Shown: positions 9,846 through 20,425, numbered from the stretch's first letter. The stretch is DNA of 64,000 nt from Sphingomonas sp. Leaf21 (GCF_916858675.1 NZ_CAKASM010000004.1:124001-188000); one strand, 5' to 3'. Notes: a model not told the origin generated them from the letters alone. Made by a program: numbers and translations.

Positions 9846-10580
9846 GTGTCAAATTTCGGACTTGCTGATCGCCTGGACCGATGGGTCGATCTGACCCCGG
9901 CCGAGCGTGATGCGCTGGCGCGGCTGGAGGAACGGCCAAGGCCGATCCGGCGCGGCCTGGTCTTGATGGACGAACAGGCGCGCAGCGACGACCTCTACGT
10001 CGTGCTGCAGGGCATGTTGATGTGCTACGTCCTGCTCGACGACGGCAGCCGCCAGATCGTCCGCTTCCTCTTTCCGGGCGATCTCTTCGCGATGTCGACA
10101 TTGGTCTATGGCCGGTCGCCCGACACGGTGGTCGCGATCTCGAACGCGGTGGTCTGCGCGTTCGACCGGTCGCACATCACCCGGCTCGCGGTCGAGCATC
10201 CCCGCCTGTTCAGCCTGATCCTCGTGCTCAACCAGATCGAGCGGGTCATCACCACCGATCGGCTCGCCGGACTGGGTCGCACCTCGGCCCGCGCGCGGGT
10301 CGCGACGCTGCTGCTGTCGTTGCGTGGGCAGATGCGCCAGGCGGGACTGACCATCGGCGCGTCGTTCGTGCCCGGACTGACGCAGGAGGAGATGGGCGAC
10401 GCGATCGGGCTGACCGCGGTGCATGTGAACCGGATGCTCCGCGTGCTGGAGGACGAAGGGCTGATCAAGCGCGAGGGCGGCCGCGTCTTCCTGGTCGACG
10501 AGGCGCGCCTGGCGCGCGAGGCGGGCTATATCGACCGGTTCGAGGACCTCGATCTCAGCTGGCTGCCGCCCGCGCGCTAG
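9846..10580 (+). CDS. Crp/Fnr-family transcription regulator
   Basis: About 244 residues from the GTG at 9846, which has GAGG five bases upstream; GTG codons at 9840 and 9807 are in frame, but 9807 has no ribosome site. The N-terminal half is a cyclic-nucleotide-type beta-barrel (DLYVVLQGML, RFLFPGDLFAM) and the C-terminal half is a Crp winged helix (LTQEEMGDAIGLTAVHVNRMLRVLEDEGLI, 18 residues of which form the HTH). No FNR-type N-terminal cysteine cluster is visible, so an iron-sulfur oxygen sensor is unlikely. The effector is unknown. It is convergent with katG. Confidence 0.9.
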   Translation: MSNFGLADRLDRWVDLTPAERDALARLEERPRPIRRGLVLMDEQARSDDLYVVLQGMLMCYVLLDDGSRQIVRFLFPGDLFAMSTLVYGRSPDTVVAISNAVVCAFDRSHITRLAVEHPRLFSLILVLNQIERVITTDRLAGLGRTSARARVATLLLSLRGQMRQAGLTIGASFVPGLTQEEMGDAIGLTAVHVNRMLRVLEDEGLIKREGGRVFLVDEARLAREAGYIDRFEDLDLSWLPPAR

Positions 10581-10610
10581 GCGGGACGGCATGACGCATC
10601 GTCTTTTCCT

Positions 10611-10637
10611 CCCCCTCCCCCTGGCAGGGGGAGGGGG
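10611..10637. repeat. Perfect 11-bp GC palindrome between convergent genes
   Basis: CCCCCTCCCCC and GGGGGAGGGGG with a five-base loop, between the ends of the Crp-like gene and katG. On the minus strand a run of A/G follows, so it is at best a weak terminator. It belongs to the same spacer-palindrome family as 8347-8371. Confidence 0.65.
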
Positions 10638-10646
10638 AAGCGTCGG

Positions 10647-12908
10647 TCAGAACAGGTCGGCGGTCATGACCTTGTTCCACACCCGCACGAAGTCGCGGAC
10701 CATGCGACCCTGGCCATCCTCGGCGGCGTAGAATTCGGCGATGTTGCGCAGTTGCGAATTGGCGCCGAAGATCAGATCGTTGCGCGTCGCGGTGAAGCGC
10801 GTCTCGCCGGTCCCGCGATCGTCGATGGTGAAGCGCATCCCCGCGTCGTCCTGCTTGGTCCAGACATGATCCATGTCGGTCAGCACGCGGAAGAAGTCGT
10901 TGGTCAGCACCCCGACCCGGTCGGTGAACACCCCGTCGGGCGATCCGTCCCAATTGGTGCCCAGCGCGCGCAGGCCGCCGGTCAGCACCACCCATTCGGG
11001 TGCGCTGAGCTTCAGCAGCGCCGCCTTGTCGAGGAAGAGCTGTTCGGCGGGCACCCGGCCTTGCGTCATCTCGGCGAAGTCGGGATCGACATAGTTGCGG
11101 AACCCGTCGACCACCGGCTTCAGCCATTCGAAGCTGTCGGCGTCGGTCAGTTCGTCGGTGGTGTCGCGCCGCCCGGCCGTGAAGGGCACCGCCTGTGCCG
11201 TGCCCGCATCCGCCGCCGCCTTCTCGACCGCCGCGCAGCCGCCCAGCACGATCATGTCGGCCAGCGACACGCGCTTGCCGTCCATCGCCGCCTCATTGAA
11301 CGACGCCATCAACTCGCGCAATGTCGCGACGACGGGAACGGTGCGGCGATTGACCGCCCAGTCCTTCTGCGGCGCCAGCGCCAGCCGCGCGCCGTTCGCG
11401 CCACCGCGCTTGTCACTGTCACGATAGGTGACGGCCGCCGAAAAGGCGGTGAAGACCAGGTCGGAGACCGACAGCCCGCTATCCAGGATGCGCTGCTTCA
11501 ACCGGGTCATGTCGGCGGTGTCGATCAGCGGGTGATCGCGAACCGGGATCGGATCCTGCCACAGCAGGTCGGGCTCGATGGTCACCTCGGGCCCGACATA
11601 GCGTTCGCGCGGCCCCATGTCGCGGTGGGTCAGCTTGTACCACGCCTTGGAGAATTGCTCGGTGAAATAGTCGAAATCGTTGAGGAAGCGCTCGCAGATC
11701 GGGCGATAGGCCGGATCGACCTTCAACGCGATGTCGCTGGTCATCATCATCAGCGCATGGGTCTTGCCCGCGATATGCGCATCGGGCGTGCGCGGCGCAT
11801 CGGCATCGACCGGGGTCCATTGCAGCGCGCCCGCCGGGCTGCGCGTCTGCTGCCACTCCAGGCCCAACAGATTCTGCAGATAGCTGTTGTCCCAGTGTGT
11901 CGGATCCTGGGTCCAGCTTCCCTCGATCCCGTTGGTCATGGTGAACTCGGCATTGCCGGTGCCCTCCGGATTGTGCCAGCCCAGGCCCATCTCCTCGATC
12001 GGCGCGATTTCGGGCGGTGCGCCGATCCGGTCGGCCTTGACCATGCCATGGCTCTTGCCGAACGCATGGCCGCCCGCGATCAGCGCCACCGTCTCCTCGT
12101 CGTTCATCGCCATCCGGGTGAAGGTGATGCGGATGTCGCGCGCCGACGCCATCGGATCGCCGCTGGCATACGGGCCTTCGGGATTCACATAGATGAGCGA
12201 CTGGTGCGAGGCCGCCAGCGGCTGTTCCAGATCGTAATCGGCATCGCCATTCTGGCCGCGCCAGCGTTTGTCGCGATTGACCATCTCGTCGAACGACCCG
12301 ACCTTGGTCATGTCGAAGACCTCGGGGCCCCAATAGGTGGCGTCATCGGCCTCCCACGCATCCTCGCGGCCGCCGCCAAAGCCATAGGTGGGCAGCCCCA
12401 TGATCTCGAGCGAGCAGTTGCCGGTCAGCACGATCAGGTCGGCCCAGGACAAGGCCGCGCCATATTTCTGCTTGATCGGCCAGAGCAGGCGACGCGACTT
12501 GTCGACATTGCCATTGTCCCACCAGCTGCTGATCGGGGCGAAGCGCTGCATCGCCTCGCCCGCGCCGCCGCGACCGTCGGCAATCCGATAGCTGCCCGCC
12601 GAATGCCACGACATGCGGATCATCTGCGGCCCGTAATTGCCATAGTCGGAGGGCCACCACGCGACCGAGCTGGTCAGGAAGCTCTTGATCTCCGCCTTCA
12701 GCGCCTCGAAATCGATCTTGGCGAAGGCGGCGCGATAATCGAACCCCTCGCCCAGCGGGTTGGCCTGGGGACCATGGCGGTGGAGCTGCTCGACGCGGAG
12801 CCGGTTCGGATACCAGTCGGCCAGCGTCGGTGGCGCGGTGAACGCCCCGCCGATCCGGTCGCCGCCGAAGGGGCACTTGCCCTCGAGAACCGTCTTATAG
12901 TCTTCCAT
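10647..12908 (-). CDS. katG: Catalase-peroxidase KatG
   Basis: 753 residues, full two-domain KatG. The haem distal site is intact in [12 protein letters not shown] (Arg98, Trp101, His102), and the proximal haem-binding motif [11 protein letters not shown] is present in the N-terminal domain. The C-terminal domain is the usual inactive duplicate. It removes hydrogen peroxide and organic peroxides in the cytosol. The start has GAGGTGGG just upstream. No OxyR-type regulator gene is adjacent. Confidence 0.97.
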   Translation of the reverse strand: MEDYKTVLEGKCPFGGDRIGGAFTAPPTLADWYPNRLRVEQLHRHGPQANPLGEGFDYRAAFAKIDFEALKAEIKSFLTSSVAWWPSDYGNYGPQMIRMSWHSAGSYRIADGRGGAGEAMQRFAPISSWWDNGNVDKSRRLLWPIKQKYGAALSWADLIVLTGNCSLEIMGLPTYGFGGGREDAWEADDATYWGPEVFDMTKVGSFDEMVNRDKRWRGQNGDADYDLEQPLAASHQSLIYVNPEGPYASGDPMASARDIRITFTRMAMNDEETVALIAGGHAFGKSHGMVKADRIGAPPEIAPIEEMGLGWHNPEGTGNAEFTMTNGIEGSWTQDPTHWDNSYLQNLLGLEWQQTRSPAGALQWTPVDADAPRTPDAHIAGKTHALMMMTSDIALKVDPAYRPICERFLNDFDYFTEQFSKAWYKLTHRDMGPRERYVGPEVTIEPDLLWQDPIPVRDHPLIDTADMTRLKQRILDSGLSVSDLVFTAFSAAVTYRDSDKRGGANGARLALAPQKDWAVNRRTVPVVATLRELMASFNEAAMDGKRVSLADMIVLGGCAAVEKAAADAGTAQAVPFTAGRRDTTDELTDADSFEWLKPVVDGFRNYVDPDFAEMTQGRVPAEQLFLDKAALLKLSAPEWVVLTGGLRALGTNWDGSPDGVFTDRVGVLTNDFFRVLTDMDHVWTKQDDAGMRFTIDDRGTGETRFTATRNDLIFGANSQLRNIAEFYAAEDGQGRMVRDFVRVWNKVMTADLF

Positions 12909-13239
12909 ACGCCCACCTCATATTCGGGGTCATCGTGAGAAACGCTGATTCTAGAGCGAGATAAGACTGGCGGGCTTGGGAACATCGTCACGACCGCGCC
13001 CAGACCCCGTCATCATCGTCACCGTCATGAAGGATCCGTCATCTTGCGGTGCCGGATCGGCACCGTCGCTGCTCATCGCGGTTAACGTCGCGCCGTCCCG
13101 GTCGATCCTTCGCGCACCGCGATGCAGCCGGAAAAAGCCATCATAAATCAGAATTTAGTCTTTGCGGATCGATTCGGATCGCCGGACGTACCGACATGGC
13201 CTGGCGCGTCCTGTCGGGTTTTCGGGCACGGGAGACGTG
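12909..13239. other. Divergent spacer between katG and the flavoprotein gene
   Basis: 331 bases without a convincing gene. They must contain the katG promoter (minus) and the promoter of the renalase-like gene (plus). The only composition change is an AT-rich patch around 13138-13160, a plausible promoter core for the plus-strand gene. No clear OxyR or LexA motif was seen. Confidence 0.5.
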
Positions 13240-14172
13240 ATGGGATCGGCGGCGATCGTCGGCGCGGGGATGGCGGGCCTGGCCTGTGCCGCGGAACTGG
13301 TGGAAGCGGGCTGGCGGGTCGCGCTGTTCGACAAGGGCCGCCACCCCGGCGGACGCATGTCGAGCAAGACGGTGCGGGCCGAGGGGCTGGACTTCGCCTT
13401 CGATTACGGCGCGCAATATATGACCGTGCGCGATCCCGGCTTCGTCGAACAGGTCCGCGCCTGGGAGGGCGACGGGGTAACCGCGCCCTGGCCCGTCATG
13501 GGCGAGGATAGCTGGGTCGGCGTGCCGGGGATGAGCGCGATCCTGGCGCATATGGCCGAGCCGCTGGCACCGCGTTGGTCGACGCATATCCGCGCGCTGA
13601 CGCGCGACGACGATGGCTGGCACCTCGACCATGACGGAGGGCGCGAGGGGCCGTTCGATGCGGTGGTGCTGGCGCTTCCCGCGGAGCAGGTGCTCGCGCT
13701 GGCCGGGCAGCACGCCCCCGAGCTGGCGGCGCTGGCGATGGCCAGTTCGTCCGCGCCATGCTGGACGGTGCTGCTGGGATTCGACACGGGCCTGCCCGCC
13801 CCCGACAGGCTCGACGCGGCGGGACCGATCGACTTCGCCGCGCGCAACGGCGCCAAGCCGGGTCGTCATGGCGGCGAGGCCTGGACGATCCACGCCACCG
13901 CCGACTGGTCACGCCGGCATCTGGAAAGCGACGCCGCCGGGGTCACCGCGCTGCTGCTCCGCGCGCTGGAGGAGCGGGTCGGCACGCTGCCGACGCCGGT
14001 CCACGCCGCCGCGCATCGCTGGCGCTATGCCCGGTCGGCCAGGGCGGGGATCGGCGCCTATCACGCGCCCGCGATCGGGCTGGCGGCCTGTGGCGACTGG
14101 CTGCTCGCCCCCAGAGTTGAAAGCGCGTGGCTGTCGGGCCGACAGGCGGCGGAGATGATGCGCGAAGGCTGA
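13240..14172 (+). CDS. Renalase-like FAD-dependent oxidoreductase
   Basis: 310 residues from the ATG at 13240, preceded by GGGAGA; the frame stays open upstream but without coding character. It begins with an FAD Rossmann motif (IVGAGMAGLACA, about residues 6-17) and the HPGGRMSSK stretch that binds FAD in amine-oxidase/renalase-like proteins, and ends in a second FAD motif (GLAACGDWLL). This group in bacteria is thought to oxidise isomeric forms of NAD(P)H, but the substrate here is not shown by the sequence. It is convergent with clpS. Confidence 0.85.
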   Translation: MGSAAIVGAGMAGLACAAELVEAGWRVALFDKGRHPGGRMSSKTVRAEGLDFAFDYGAQYMTVRDPGFVEQVRAWEGDGVTAPWPVMGEDSWVGVPGMSAILAHMAEPLAPRWSTHIRALTRDDDGWHLDHDGGREGPFDAVVLALPAEQVLALAGQHAPELAALAMASSSAPCWTVLLGFDTGLPAPDRLDAAGPIDFAARNGAKPGRHGGEAWTIHATADWSRRHLESDAAGVTALLLRALEERVGTLPTPVHAAAHRWRYARSARAGIGAYHAPAIGLAACGDWLLAPRVESAWLSGRQAAEMMREG

Positions 14173-14233
14173 TCCTCCCGCCACGGGGAGGAGGCGTACG
14201 GCAAGGGAGCCTGCGCCCCCCTTCGTCAGGCCG

Positions 14234-14629
14234 TCACGCCTTTTCCAGCGTGCATTGCAGCGGGTGCTGGTTGGCGCGTGCGAAGTCGATGACCTGCGCC
14301 ACCTTGGTCTCGGCGACTTCGTACGAGAAGACGCCGCACACACCGACGCCGCGCTGATGGACGTGGAGCATCACGCGGGTGGCGTCGTCCATGCTCATGC
14401 GGAAGAAGCGCTGGAGGCAAAGCACGACGAATTCCATCGGGGTGTAATCGTCGTTGAGCATCAGGACGCGGTAGGGAGTCGGCTGCTTGGTGCGCGTGCG
14501 GGTCCGCGTCGCGACGCCCAGGCCGTTGCCGTCGTCGTCTCCGTGATCGGGGCCCCGACCGGGCCCGCGTCCCGGCCCATTGCCGGTCATTCCCAGAGGA
14601 TGGGTGAGTAGGTCGCTGTTCAGGGCCAT
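14234..14629 (-). CDS. clpS: ATP-dependent Clp protease adaptor ClpS
   Basis: 131 residues from the ATG at 14629; the frame extends further upstream and ATG 14590 is also possible, since no candidate has a good ribosome site. The C-terminal two thirds match Clp[36 protein letters not shown] and a Cys-Gly-Val-Phe strand. ClpS binds the ClpA N-domain and delivers N-degron substrates. The N-terminus is a disordered Gly/Arg/Asp-rich extension. clpA is not in the window. Confidence 0.93.
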   Translation of the reverse strand: MALNSDLLTHPLGMTGNGPGRGPGRGPDHGDDDGNGLGVATRTRTRTKQPTPYRVLMLNDDYTPMEFVVLCLQRFFRMSMDDATRVMLHVHQRGVGVCGVFSYEVAETKVAQVIDFARANQHPLQCTLEKA

Positions 14630-14753
14630 GATGACGTAAAATATGGCATGGCGGGGGGTGGGCACAAGTCCTTGGCGCCCGAAACCAACGCATAAATCGA
14701 AAGCGCGGTCTCCACCCTGTCCGGCAGAGAGGGAGCTTCTCGAAATGGCCGCC

Positions 14754-17700
14754 CTAATGGAAATCGCGCGAACGGGGCAGCAGCCGGACGTCGCGCGGAT
14801 GTATCCCGCGCTGCGCGACCGGACCGCGCGGGTCGTGCGAGCGAGTCGGGGCGGCGGGAATATCCTCCAGCCGGGCCAGCATCGCGCTGCGATCCTCGAC
14901 CCCGGCGGTCATCACATGCACCACCCCTTCCTCGCTGCGCTGGATCACGCCATGGATCAGCATCAGCCGCGCCGCCATCACCGCGCGCCGGTTCGCCTCG
15001 AAATCCCGTGCCCAGAGCAGCGCGTTGACGACTCCCGTCTCGTCCTCGATCGTGACGAAGATCGCATTGCCCTTGCCCGGCCGCTGGCGCACCAGCACCA
15101 CCCCCGCCACCTTCACCCGCCGCCCGTCGCGCAGATTCCGGAGGTCGGCGGCACGGACGATACCCTCGACCGCCAGTTCACCGCGCAAAAAGGCCATGGG
15201 ATGCCCCTTCAGCGACAAGCGGGTCGCCCGGTAATCCGCCGTCACCTCTTCGGACAGCGCCATGGGGGGCAGGACGACGTCGGGTTCGGCGGCCATTTCG
15301 GGGGCCTGCATCGCGGCGAACAGCGGCAGCTGCGCCGATTTCATCCGCCGCGCCTCCCACTGCCCCTCGCGTCGTCCCTGCCCCAGCGTGCGATAGGCGT
15401 CACCCTGGGCCAGCAGGTCGAGCGCGCGGCGCGGCAACCCACCGCGGATCGCCACCGATTCGATCCGGTCATAGGGGGCGTTGGCGGCGATCGCCGTTCC
15501 CCACAGCTCTCGAAACCCGTCGATCTGGCGAAAGCCCAGCCGCAGCGCGAACGTCCCGTCGCCGCGTCGTTCCAGCCGGTTGTCCCAGCCGCTGTGATTC
15601 ACATCGACCGGCCGCACCTCGACCCCGCCATTCTCGCGCGCGTCGCGGACCAGTTGCGCGGGGGCATAGAAGCCCATCGGCTGCGCGTTCAGCAGCGCGC
15701 AGGTGAAGATCGCGGGCTGATGGCATTTCAGCCAGGCCGAGACATAGACCAGCCGCGCGAAGGACAGCGCATGGCTTTCGGGGAAGCCATAGGAACCGAA
15801 ACCCTCGATCTGCTTGAAACAGCGTTCGGCGAAGTCCGCCTCGTAACCGCGCGCGACCATGCCGCCGACCATCTTGTCGCGAAAGCCGTCCATGGTTCCG
15901 ACATTGCGGAAGGTCGCCATGGCGCGGCGCAACTGGTTCGCCTCGTCGGGCGTGAATTTCGCCGCGGTGATGGCCAGCTTCATCGCCTGTTCCTGGAACA
16001 GCGGCACGCCATAGGTCTTGCCGAGCAGGGTCCGCAATTCGTCCGCCGGACCGTGATCGGGGTGGGGCGAGGGATAGACGACCCGCTCCTTCCCCGCCCG
16101 GCGGCGAAGATAGGGGTGCACCATGTCGCCCTCGATCGGTCCCGGCCGGACGATCGCGACCTGCACGACGAGATCGTAGAATTCGCTGGGCTTCAGCCGG
16201 GGCAGCATGTTGATCTGCGCGCGGCTTTCCACCTGGAAGACGCCGATGCTGTCGCCCTTTTGCAGCATCGCATAGACGCGGTCGTCCTCCTCCTGCGCCA
16301 GACCGTCCAGATCGGGGCGCGGCAGCCCGTTGGCCTCCATCAGGTCGAACGCCTTGCGGATGCAAGTCAGCATGCCGAGCGCCAGGATATCGACCTTCAT
16401 GATCTTCAGTTCGTCGATATCATCCTTGTCCCATTCGATGAAGGTGCGCCCCTCCATCGCGCCGTTATGGATCGGCACCGTCTCGTCGAGCCTGCCTTGC
16501 GTCAGTACGAAGCCGCCGACATGCTGCGACAAATGACGCGGCGCGCCGAGCAGCCGGTCGACCAGCATCCGCAGCCGCGCGATCTCGGGATTGTCGGGGG
16601 AGAAGCCGGTTTCGTGGAAGCGCTTCTCCTCGAACTGCTTGGCAAAGCTGCCCCAGACGGTGCTGGTCAGCCGCTGCGTCACATCCTCGCTCAAGCCCAG
16701 CGCACGGCCGACTTCGCGCACCGTGCTGCGCGGACGATAATGGATGACAGTCGCGGCGATGGCGGCGCGGTGGCGGCCATAGCGGTCATAGATATACTGG
16801 ATCACCTCCTCGCGCCGCTCATGCTCGAAATCGATGTCGATATCGGGCGGCTCCTTGCGCTCGGTCGACACGAAGCGGGAGAAGAGCAGGTCGTGCTTGG
16901 TCGGATCGACCGAGGTGACGCCCAATATCCAGCAGACCGCCGAATTGGCCGCCGATCCCCGCCCCTGACAGAGAATGGGCTGCGGCCGACTGCGCGCGAA
17001 CCGCACCACGTCATGCACGGTCAGGAAATAATGGGCATAGTCGCAGTCGCGGATAAGGGTCAGTTCCTCGGCCAGCGTGGTCCGTAGCTTGTCAGGCACG
17101 CCATCGGGAAAGCGCTCGGCGGCCCCCCGCCGCACCAGTTCCTCGAGCCAGTCCTGCGCCGCCCACCCCTCTGGCACCGCCTCATGCGGATAATCATAGG
17201 ACAGGTGATCCAGCCGGAACATGATCCGGTCGAGGATTTCCACACTCGCCGCCACGGCCTCCGGCCGGTCGGCGAACAGCCGCGCCACCTCGGGCGCGGG
17301 CTTCAGGTGCCGCTCGGCATTGGCGGCCAGCCGCCGCCCGCCGGTTCGGACGGTCAGCCCCTCGCGGATACAGGTCAGTATATCCTGTACCGGACGGTCG
17401 GCGGGCGCGGCGAACAGCGCATCGGTGGTGGCGAGCAAGGGCACGCCCCGCGCCTCGGCCAGCGCGGCCTGCGCCATCAACCGCCGCCGGTCCGTCCCCG
17501 ATCGCGGCATCGTCATGCCCAGCCACACCCGCCCCGGCGCCACCTTTACCAGCCGATCCAGCGTCGCCCCCAGCCCCGGATCGGCGCGCTGCGGGGGCAG
17601 CATCGCATCGGTCATCGGCTCGCAAGGCCGCGCGCTCGACATGGGGAGCACGATCAGTAGCATATCCTCGGCATGGCGCGTCAGGTCGCCCAGCCCCAGG

Positions 17701-18047
17701 ATGCAGCCACCCTTGCGCGCCCGCTTGTTGCCCAGTGTCAGCAAGCGGGTCAGCCGCCCCCAGCCCGTCCGGTCGATGGGATAGGCGACGATGTCCGGCG
17801 TGCCGTCGGCGAAGACGAGCCGCGCCCCGACGACCAGTTCGAACGGGGGCATCCATTGGCCGAGCTTCTGGCGGATTTCGCGCAGCGCCCGATGCGCCCG
17901 CACCACCCCCGAGACCGTGTTGCGATCGGCGATGCCAATTCCGCCCAGCTTCAACAGGATCGCCCGCTGGACCATCGCCTCCGCCGAACTCGCCCCGTCG
18001 AGGAAGGAATAATGGGTCGCCGCGACCAGTTCGGCGAAATCGGGCAT
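14754..18047 (-). CDS. dnaE2: Error-prone DNA polymerase DnaE2 (ImuC)
   Basis: 1097 residues. An N-terminal PHP domain ([18 protein letters not shown]) leads into the C-family polymerase core with the catalytic Asp cluster [12 protein letters not shown], and a C-terminal OB fold. It lacks the clamp-binding/tau-binding tail of replicative DnaE1. It is the catalytic subunit of the SOS mutasome, working with ImuA and ImuB for translesion synthesis. It starts 41 bases after imuB. Its ribosome site GGGGAGG lies in the arm of a perfect hairpin (18053-18071), which could limit translation. Confidence 0.96.
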   Translation of the reverse strand: MPDFAELVAATHYSFLDGASSAEAMVQRAILLKLGGIGIADRNTVSGVVRAHRALREIRQKLGQWMPPFELVVGARLVFADGTPDIVAYPIDRTGWGRLTRLLTLGNKRARKGGCILGLGDLTRHAEDMLLIVLPMSSARPCEPMTDAMLPPQRADPGLGATLDRLVKVAPGRVWLGMTMPRSGTDRRRLMAQAALAEARGVPLLATTDALFAAPADRPVQDILTCIREGLTVRTGGRRLAANAERHLKPAPEVARLFADRPEAVAASVEILDRIMFRLDHLSYDYPHEAVPEGWAAQDWLEELVRRGAAERFPDGVPDKLRTTLAEELTLIRDCDYAHYFLTVHDVVRFARSRPQPILCQGRGSAANSAVCWILGVTSVDPTKHDLLFSRFVSTERKEPPDIDIDFEHERREEVIQYIYDRYGRHRAAIAATVIHYRPRSTVREVGRALGLSEDVTQRLTSTVWGSFAKQFEEKRFHETGFSPDNPEIARLRMLVDRLLGAPRHLSQHVGGFVLTQGRLDETVPIHNGAMEGRTFIEWDKDDIDELKIMKVDILALGMLTCIRKAFDLMEANGLPRPDLDGLAQEEDDRVYAMLQKGDSIGVFQVESRAQINMLPRLKPSEFYDLVVQVAIVRPGPIEGDMVHPYLRRRAGKERVVYPSPHPDHGPADELRTLLGKTYGVPLFQEQAMKLAITAAKFTPDEANQLRRAMATFRNVGTMDGFRDKMVGGMVARGYEADFAERCFKQIEGFGSYGFPESHALSFARLVYVSAWLKCHQPAIFTCALLNAQPMGFYAPAQLVRDARENGGVEVRPVDVNHSGWDNRLERRGDGTFALRLGFRQIDGFRELWGTAIAANAPYDRIESVAIRGGLPRRALDLLAQGDAYRTLGQGRREGQWEARRMKSAQLPLFAAMQAPEMAAEPDVVLPPMALSEEVTADYRATRLSLKGHPMAFLRGELAVEGIVRAADLRNLRDGRRVKVAGVVLVRQRPGKGNAIFVTIEDETGVVNALLWARDFEANRRAVMAARLMLIHGVIQRSEEGVVHVMTAGVEDRSAMLARLEDIPAAPTRSHDPRGPVAQRGIHPRDVRLLPRSRDFH

Positions 18048-18052
18048 TTAAT

Positions 18053-18071
18053 CCTCCCCGGCACGGGGAGG
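18053..18071 (-). promoter_or_regulatory. Hairpin enclosing the dnaE2 ribosome-binding site
   Basis: CCTCCCCG and CGGGGAGG pair around a three-base loop. On the minus strand the downstream arm is the Shine-Dalgarno sequence of dnaE2, whose ATG is at 18047. Pairing would hide it from the ribosome unless upstream translation of imuB or a bound factor opens it. The sequence is seen; the effect is inferred. Confidence 0.55.
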
Positions 18072-18088
18072 ATCTTGGCAATCCCCCC

Positions 18089-19642
18089 TCATGCGAACAG
18101 CCCGTGGACATACCAGCGCGGCCGCTCGGTTTCGCTGTAGAGGCCGTGGCGGAAGATCCAGAAGCGCCGCCCGCGCACATCCTCGACCCGGTAATAGTCG
18201 CGCGTCGGCGGGGCCATGTCGGCGCGGCGCCACCATTCGCCCGCGATCCGCTCCGGCCCTTCCGCCCGCGCCACGTCATGCATCTTCCGCCGCCAGCGAA
18301 ACCGCGCCGGCGGTCCGTCGGGCGTCTCGGCGGCGAGCGATTCGATCGGCTGGGGCGGGTCGAACAGATGGATCGGCCGCATCGGCGGCTCGCCCGGTTC
18401 GGGCCGGATCCATTCGGCGCAGGGCGCATCCTGAGTCGCGGGCAGCAGCAATTCGGCCTGTTCGGGGATATGGCTATCACGCGGATGGATGCGCCGCACC
18501 CGCTCACGCCCCAGCCGCGTGCCTAGCCGGTCGATCAGCGCCGCCACCGCCTCCGACTTGGCCTCGCCCCCCTCCAGCCGCAACTGCACCGCGTCCAGCT
18601 TCTCGGCCAGCCCCACGTCCAGCCGGATCAGGTCGTATCCGAATCCGGGATCCAGCGGATCGGCCAGCGCGTCGATCCGCTCGCGGAACAGCCGCGACAG
18701 CAAGGCGGGATCGCGGGTCGGCTGCCCCGTCTCGACGCGCAGGCTCTGCACCTCGCCATCCGCGCGGAACAGTCGCGCCTCCCAGCGCCTTCCGCCCTCG
18801 TGCCGCTCCTCCAGCGCCCGCGCTGCCTCACCCGCCAGTTCCTCCAGCACCGCCAGCATATGCTCGGTCCTGGCCACCGGCTCGGCGAAGCGGCGCTCGA
18901 CCGCGATCGGCGCGGCCACCACGCGCGGGGTCAGCGGGCTGTCCTCCTCGCCGGTCAGCCGCCTGAGCGCGGTCGTCGCCTCGCGCCCGAAGCGCGACGC
19001 GATCGTCGCCATCGGCCGCGCCAGCACATCGCCGACCGACTTCAACCCCGCCGCGACCAGCGCCGCCGTCGCATCCTCGTCCAGTTCCAGCGCGGCCACG
19101 GACAGGCGGCGGATCGCGCCCAGCTCGTCCGGGGCGGGTGCGCCCGCATGCCGCGCCAGCGCGCGCGCCGCCTCGGGCGTGTCGCCATAGGCCAGCCGCA
19201 CGGTGATCCCGCGCCGCGCCATCCGCATCTCGATATCCTCGGCCAGCCCGCGCTCGCCGCCGAACAGGTGATCCGCGCCCGCGCTGTCGAGCACCAGCCC
19301 CTGTGGCGGATCGAGCGCCACCGCCGGGCTGTAGCGCCGCGCGCCCTCGGCCAGCCGTTCCAGCCAGTCGGCATCGGCGGCGGGGTCGTGCGGATACACC
19401 TCGATCTCCGGCACCCGCGCCCGCGCATCGGCGAGGCTCAGCCCGACCGACAACCCCGCCGCCACCGCCCCCCTGTCGAGCGCGGCGAGCCGCATCGCGC
19501 CGCCCACCGATTCGGCAAAGACGATCGGCGCCTCATCGCGTCCCACGAACAGATGCGGGCGGCGAGCCCGCAACCGCTCGATCGGCAACCAGGGGAAGAC
19601 GAGCGCCAGGTAGCGGCGCGGGATCGAAGCTTTGCGTGTCAC
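18089..19642 (-). CDS. imuB: ImuB, Y-family-polymerase-like mutasome protein
   Basis: 517 residues from a GTG start at 19642, which has GGAG upstream and puts the family's opening RRYLALVFPWLP at residue 9. The N-terminal 350 residues resemble Y-family polymerases (LVLDSAGADHLFGGE in the palm), but the usual catalytic acidic residues of DinB are not evident. This matches ImuB, an inactive polymerase homologue that links ImuA and DnaE2 to the beta clamp. Its 5' end overlaps imuA by 110 bases in another frame. Confidence 0.93.
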   Translation of the reverse strand: MTRKASIPRRYLALVFPWLPIERLRARRPHLFVGRDEAPIVFAESVGGAMRLAALDRGAVAAGLSVGLSLADARARVPEIEVYPHDPAADADWLERLAEGARRYSPAVALDPPQGLVLDSAGADHLFGGERGLAEDIEMRMARRGITVRLAYGDTPEAARALARHAGAPAPDELGAIRRLSVAALELDEDATAALVAAGLKSVGDVLARPMATIASRFGREATTALRRLTGEEDSPLTPRVVAAPIAVERRFAEPVARTEHMLAVLEELAGEAARALEERHEGGRRWEARLFRADGEVQSLRVETGQPTRDPALLSRLFRERIDALADPLDPGFGYDLIRLDVGLAEKLDAVQLRLEGGEAKSEAVAALIDRLGTRLGRERVRRIHPRDSHIPEQAELLLPATQDAPCAEWIRPEPGEPPMRPIHLFDPPQPIESLAAETPDGPPARFRWRRKMHDVARAEGPERIAGEWWRRADMAPPTRDYYRVEDVRGRRFWIFRHGLYSETERPRWYVHGLFA

Positions 19643-20294
19643 GGTTCCACTCCACACGCCACCGGGCGCCCGCGGGCCCTCCCCGTCGGCGCAGCAATTC
19701 CAGGTCATAGGCGGGGGCGCCCGGCGCATCGGCGGCCAGCGCGCGCGACGGGGCGGACGCGACCGCCCAGCGGGTCGCGGCCGCACTCGGCACCGCCTGT
19801 CCGCCGACACGCAGCAGGATCATCACCACGCCCGAGGCTTCGGCCGAGAGCATCAACCGGCGCGAGGCGGTGAGGTCATAGCCCCGCATCGCCCCCCAAC
19901 CCTCCGCGATCACCGTCCCCAGCCCCGGACAGCGCGCGCCATCCGCCGCCGCGCGCAGCAATGCGGCATCGTCGGCGACCACCACCACGACCAGATCGGC
20001 GGGGTCCAGCCCCATCGCGACCAGCCCCGGCCCATGGAGTCGCCCACCCTCACGCTCGGCGGATTCGGTCCGCAGCCACAGCAGCGGTCGCGCCGCCACC
20101 GCCAGCACGCACCCCATCGCGAACCCCGCTCCGCTGGCCGCCTCCTCAGAAGAAAGCGCATGAATTTCATGAAGTTGTGCCCGATCCAATCGGGGGATAC
20201 CCGGCCCCGCCATGGCCGCGTCGTCGCCGCCCACATCCCTCGCCAGGGCGGCGGCGCGGCGCAAACGGTCGATCAGGGCGAAGGGCTCCTCCAT
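19533..20294 (-). CDS. imuA: ImuA, RecA-like mutasome protein
   Basis: 253 residues. The sequence fits ImuA: an N-terminal LHEIHAL segment, a RecA-like core (GFAMGCVLAVAARPLLWLRTE, and the hydrophobic LVVVVVADDAALL strand) but no intact Walker A. It is the first gene of imuA-imuB-dnaE2, which copies damaged DNA during the SOS response. A perfect LexA motif ends only five bases before the ATG, and no ribosome site precedes it, so the mRNA may be leaderless or nearly so. The 3' end overlaps imuB. Confidence 0.9.
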   Translation of the reverse strand: MEEPFALIDRLRRAAALARDVGGDDAAMAGPGIPRLDRAQLHEIHALSSEEAASGAGFAMGCVLAVAARPLLWLRTESAEREGGRLHGPGLVAMGLDPADLVVVVVADDAALLRAAADGARCPGLGTVIAEGWGAMRGYDLTASRRLMLSAEASGVVMILLRVGGQAVPSAAATRWAVASAPSRALAADAPGAPAYDLELLRRRGGPAGARWRVEWNRDTQSFDPAPLPGARLPLVADRAVAGSPPASVRGTR

Positions 20295-20298
20295 GTAT

Positions 20299-20313
20299 GT
20301 TCTTGTAATGTTC
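20299..20313 (-). promoter_or_regulatory. LexA (SOS) box of imuA-imuB-dnaE2
   Basis: GTTC-N7-GTTC (GAAC-N7-GAAC on the other strand), the alphaproteobacterial LexA operator, with both half-sites perfect. It is immediately upstream of the imuA start (ATG 20294-20292). A TATAGA hexamer beside it (minus strand, about 20319-20314) could be the -10, so LexA would cover the promoter core. Confidence 0.88.
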
Positions 20314-20355
20314 TATATTCCCGGCCGCCAGTCGGAAAAATTCTGAAAAAAGTGC

Positions 20356-20384
20356 TTGCCGGTTCGAAAACCCACATCTATTAG
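20356..20384 (+). promoter_or_regulatory. Probable promoter of tRNA-Gly
   Basis: TTGCCG (20356-20361) and TATTAG (20379-20384) are separated by 17 bases, matching sigma-70-type -35 and -10 elements at four of six positions each, about 40 bases upstream of the tRNA. The surrounding bases are AT-rich for this genome. Confidence 0.6.
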
Positions 20385-20425
20385 CGCGCCTCACCCCAGC
20401 CGGTTCGCCGGTTCGGAACGCCAGA

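Noticed and set aside
14643-17087. An 814-codon open frame opposite dnaE2
   Set aside because: Antisense shadow; composition is His/Arg/Gln-rich without any recognisable motif, while dnaE2 is complete on the other strand.
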